Shown: positions 61,601 to 64,000 of the stretch, piece after piece
Numbering within the stretch: the first letter of the stretch is position 1
Layout: every line of letters starts with the position of its first letter
Assembly: GCA_019722365.1 (NCBI GenBank)
Contig: JADFUC010000758.1
Location: 682,001 to 746,000 of the forward strand
Source: Lithospermum erythrorhizon
Lineage: Eukaryota; Streptophyta; Magnoliopsida; Boraginales; Boraginaceae
DNA: 64,000 nt
Reading direction: 5' to 3'
Program-made: the position numbers and the translations under genes
Notes under the pieces: model-generated
Told to the model about the DNA's origin: nothing
Databases searched by the model: none
Seen by the model: only the letters and a program-made list of their open reading frames with translations

Positions 61601-63207
61601 CTAAACAGTCAAGCCCAAAAGCCTCAGTTTGATGAGCCTGGTTCTTTGATTTCCTTTGATGCTCCAGAAATTCCTCTGCAGACAGTGATCACCAGACAGC
61701 CCTCCCCTCCTCCTGTTCTTGCTGAAGTACAAGATTTGATTCCTACGACTTCATCACTTGTGACAGAATCAGAATGTATGTTGGAGAACCAAGTGCCTGA
61801 TGGTCTTTGTTCCGAAGCACCACTAGAGTTGCACATTGTGAGTCGTATTTTTTGTTTTCTTCTTCTTTGAAAAGTGCCATAACCGTTCTTATACAATTTT
61901 CAGATGTAAATTTCGTCTTTCACATAAATTTGTCTGTTTATGATTCTTTATTCTTCTTCCACATTTCTTTTGTCTCCAGTCAACCAATCTGATGGACAGT
62001 TTTATGAGGCTAGCTAAGTCAAACACAAATAGCAACTTGGAAACTTGTGGGGTGCTTGCAGGATCTCTGGTTTGTGTCTTATGTCTTGACATACACTCCA
62101 GTATTTTTTTTATGTTCTCATTTCCGTCATCAGTTTTATTGTTGTTTTCTGCCACAGAAAAACAGGAAATTTTATGTTACAGCTCTTATCATTCCAAAGC
62201 AAGAATCTACATCGGATTCGGTGAGTCATTATGCTTTACTTTTTTCGCATCCTCATTTTCTAAGTCTATATAGTAAAACTGTACTATTCAATACAGTGTC
62301 AAACAACAAATGAAGAGGAAATATTTGAAGTTCAAGACCAACGATCTCTATTTCCTCTTGGTTGGATACATGTAAGTTTACGTTTGTGGACTTTAAAGTG
62401 AATAGCTGTAGCCAATTTAATTCTCACATACTCACCTTATTATTGATTTGTTATTTGTCATTAACCTTGATGCCATGCTTGTGTTGATTACAGACGCATC
62501 CTACGCAATCATGCTTCATGTCATCAATTGATGTTCACACTCAATACTCATATCAGGTTAATGACTCCTGTTTATTGTACTCTCCTTTGTCCCTGCTGCA
62601 CCTTTTTCTCATTTTGTTGTGAACTTGGAACGATAGTGGGCTAGTAAGGGAAATGTTGGCAAGGAACACTGGGCCACTTACCCTTGATCACTTCTGGTAT
62701 AAGAGATTTGAATAATATTTACTCCCGGAATTCTTTATAGTAACGGACATGTCCAGTATCTAGCAAGCTGCTAATGTATTCCTGGTATCAGTAGACTAGG
62801 AACTGGTAGGACATGATCACGGGATAATATTTTACATCTAATAAACTGTTATCTTTTGCAGGTAATGTTGCCTGAAGCAATTGCAATAGTCATGGCACCC
62901 AAAGATAGTTCAAGGTGATTAAAACTTTTATTGCACATATGTATGATTTATAAGATATCCTACCTATTAATTCAATAATTCCTAACTAGCTTTTTCTTGT
63001 TTCTTTTCATTTTTTACTTGTTTTCTGTTCAGAACCCATGGTATATTCAGATTGACTACTCCGGGTGGTATGACTGTTATAAGACACTGCCCACATCGTG
63101 GATTCCATCCACATGACCCGCCTCCGGATGGTAGCCCGATTTACAAGCAATGTACAGATGTGTATATGGACTCTAAGCTAAAATACGACGTCATTGATCT
63201 TCGATGA
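58667..63207 (+). CDS. AMSH: AMSH-type deubiquitinating enzyme (MIT and JAMM domains)
   Basis: Fourteen exons join in phase: 58667-58792, 59825-59889, 60027-60099, 60203-60367, 60889-60980, 61081-61180, 61253-61299, 61495-61837, 61980-62069, 62158-62220, 62297-62371, 62494-62556, 62862-62914 and 63033-63207, giving about 509 residues, as in Arabidopsis AMSH1/AMSH3. The N-terminal MIT domain carries HVDNRFSLRIYYRIADNILK and LVSETIPCHRDYKASLQSNK. The C-terminal JAMM domain has the catalytic glutamate in NLETCGVLAGSL, then GWIHTHPTQSCFMSSID (the HxH-x7-S-x2-D zinc motif), and the AMSH-specific GMTVIRHCPHRGFHPHD. AMSH cleaves Lys63-linked ubiquitin on endosomal cargo and works with ESCRT-III in vacuolar sorting and autophagy. 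The gene is intact. Two MITE-like insertions lie in intron 1, one of them next to the donor. Confidence 0.95.
58668..58675. promoter_or_regulatory. TGACGTCA (bZIP/TGA-type) motif at the AMSH start codon
   Basis: The palindrome TGACGTCA overlaps the ATG at 58667, and a second ACGTC lies nearby (58682). A chance match is possible. Confidence 0.25.
58795..59014. mobile_element. Stowaway-like MITE at the AMSH exon 1 donor
   Basis: Ends are inverted copies, ACTCCCTCTGTCCCAAAA on the left and GGGGATGGAGGGAGTA on the right, the plant Stowaway CTCCCTCC-type signature. The element begins two to four bases past the GT donor at 58793. Confidence 0.75.
59505..59755. mobile_element. Second MITE-like element in AMSH intron 1
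   Basis: The right end AATTGGAATGGAGGGAGTAG is clear. The left end (CATTTCAATTTAATTGGGAG near 59508) is a plausible imperfect inverted partner. Edges are approximate. Confidence 0.4.
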
Positions 63208-64000
63208 TAATCCATCCTAATACTTTTCTATCATATCATTCTTTGTAATGGAAACATATTCAGAGATGACCATTCAGTTTGTATATTATGAGATGTTAAT
63301 GGCCTTTTGTGAACAGTACAGACTGCAATTTGGTTAGTTCCATGTAATAGTTTCTGGGGGGGAAAGAAAACAAATAAGTGTGTTCATACTTGCTCCTCTT
63401 AATCATTTTGTATGAGACCTTTCATCCAGGTTTCCATAATGAAATACATATTTAATTAATATAGGTACTTCATCCCCTATATCATGCTTAGTTACATATA
63501 TCATGATACACGTTAAAAGTCACAAATCGCTATAATAACCGGGCCCTTCGGCGCCCCTCGCCTTTATTACCACGAACGGAAGAAATTACGGACCGCCTCA
63601 ATCGGGACGCGACACCGCCACGTATTCATGCTCCAAGACTTTATCGAGAAGAGTTGTAAATCATGCCTTTCCTTTTTGTAACACCAAATTCATGCCTTTT
63701 ACTTCAGCTTCTCATCTTCGGACTACTGCTCTATTTTTTAGTAAAATATAAAACTGAACAGTAGAAGATCTAGAACAGAGAAACAAACAATAATCGCCTA
63801 AAACGTCAGGAACCAAAACCTAACTCCAGTGGTGGATTAGTGCATATACACGGTGAGAAATGCTCCATCCACCAGGCGTGCTGTGTGTAGCATGAATACT
63901 GATGTGATGCAAACTACAATGTTACGTAGTTGTAAACTTGTAATTTGAGTATAACCTCCGTCAATATTGGCGTATAAATTTGTAACTATCAATCATATTA
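63208..64000. other. AMSH 3' region and window end
   Basis: AMSH 3' untranslated sequence followed by AT-rich DNA. A distinct GC-rich block (about 63538-63640, with GGGCCCTTCGGCGCCCC) stands out from its surroundings but has no open frame that I can assign. No gene is supported. Confidence 0.45.

Noticed and set aside
1..64000. CRISPR arrays, operons, rRNA or bacterial-type genes
   Set aside because: No regularly spaced repeats, no rRNA-like sequence and no polycistronic layout; all genes have plant introns.

Overview
This is nuclear DNA of a flowering plant, almost certainly a eudicot. The genes have many short exons separated by AT-rich introns with GT-AG borders. The encoded proteins are plant-specific or plant-like versions of MAG2/RINT1, VPS29, CASP, SCD1, ESP1, AMSH and a KIN-14 kinesin, and the spaces between them hold plant MITEs, SINE-like repeats and remnants of Copia and Mutator-like elements. 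I cannot name the species.

Layout. The window opens with the last exon of a zinc-ribbon gene (445-546, +). It is followed by MAG2/RINT1-like (1251-5007, -), VPS29 (6249-7833, +), a decayed aldose 1-epimerase (8210-8818, -), a TGD3-like ABC ATPase fragment and a SINE (9.2-9.8 kb). Next come a proline-rich P-loop protein of the YLPM1 type (12622-21134, -), a radical-SAM HemN/HemW-like gene (21986-23666, -) and the Golgi coiled-coil protein CASP (24517-32034, -). From 32.1 to 37.3 kb the sequence is transposon-rich: a truncated Copia element, then a 2,249-bp element with 11-bp terminal inverted repeats, a perfect 9-bp target duplication and a decayed GRF zinc-finger gene. After it lie an SCD1-like DENN/WD40 gene with frame breaks (37373-44996, +), a 5'-truncated kinesin (45984-47928, +), an ESP1/CstF64-like gene (48715-52756, +) with a disturbed exon, an M50-like membrane metalloprotease gene lacking its expected last exon (55438-57485, -) and an intact AMSH deubiquitinase (58667-63207, +).

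Functional theme. Several genes act in membrane traffic: MAG2 (Golgi-to-ER tethering), VPS29 (retromer, also called MAG1), CASP (Golgi), SCD1 (DENN exocytic/endocytic regulator) and AMSH (ESCRT-linked deubiquitination). This probably reflects inherited linkage rather than a cluster with a joint function. From memory, MAG2, an aldose epimerase and VPS29 are close neighbours on Arabidopsis chromosome 3, and ESP1 lies beside a KIN-14 kinesin on chromosome 1.

Main oddities: a Mutator-like element carrying a GRF gene; one Stowaway-like MITE family placed beside first-exon donor sites in three genes; a second MITE family just upstream of VPS29 and ESP1; two consecutive GC-AG introns in CASP; and a concentration of damaged genes between 37 and 57 kb. 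Exon borders were set by eye from splice motifs, reading phase and remembered family sequences. No alignment or database search was run.
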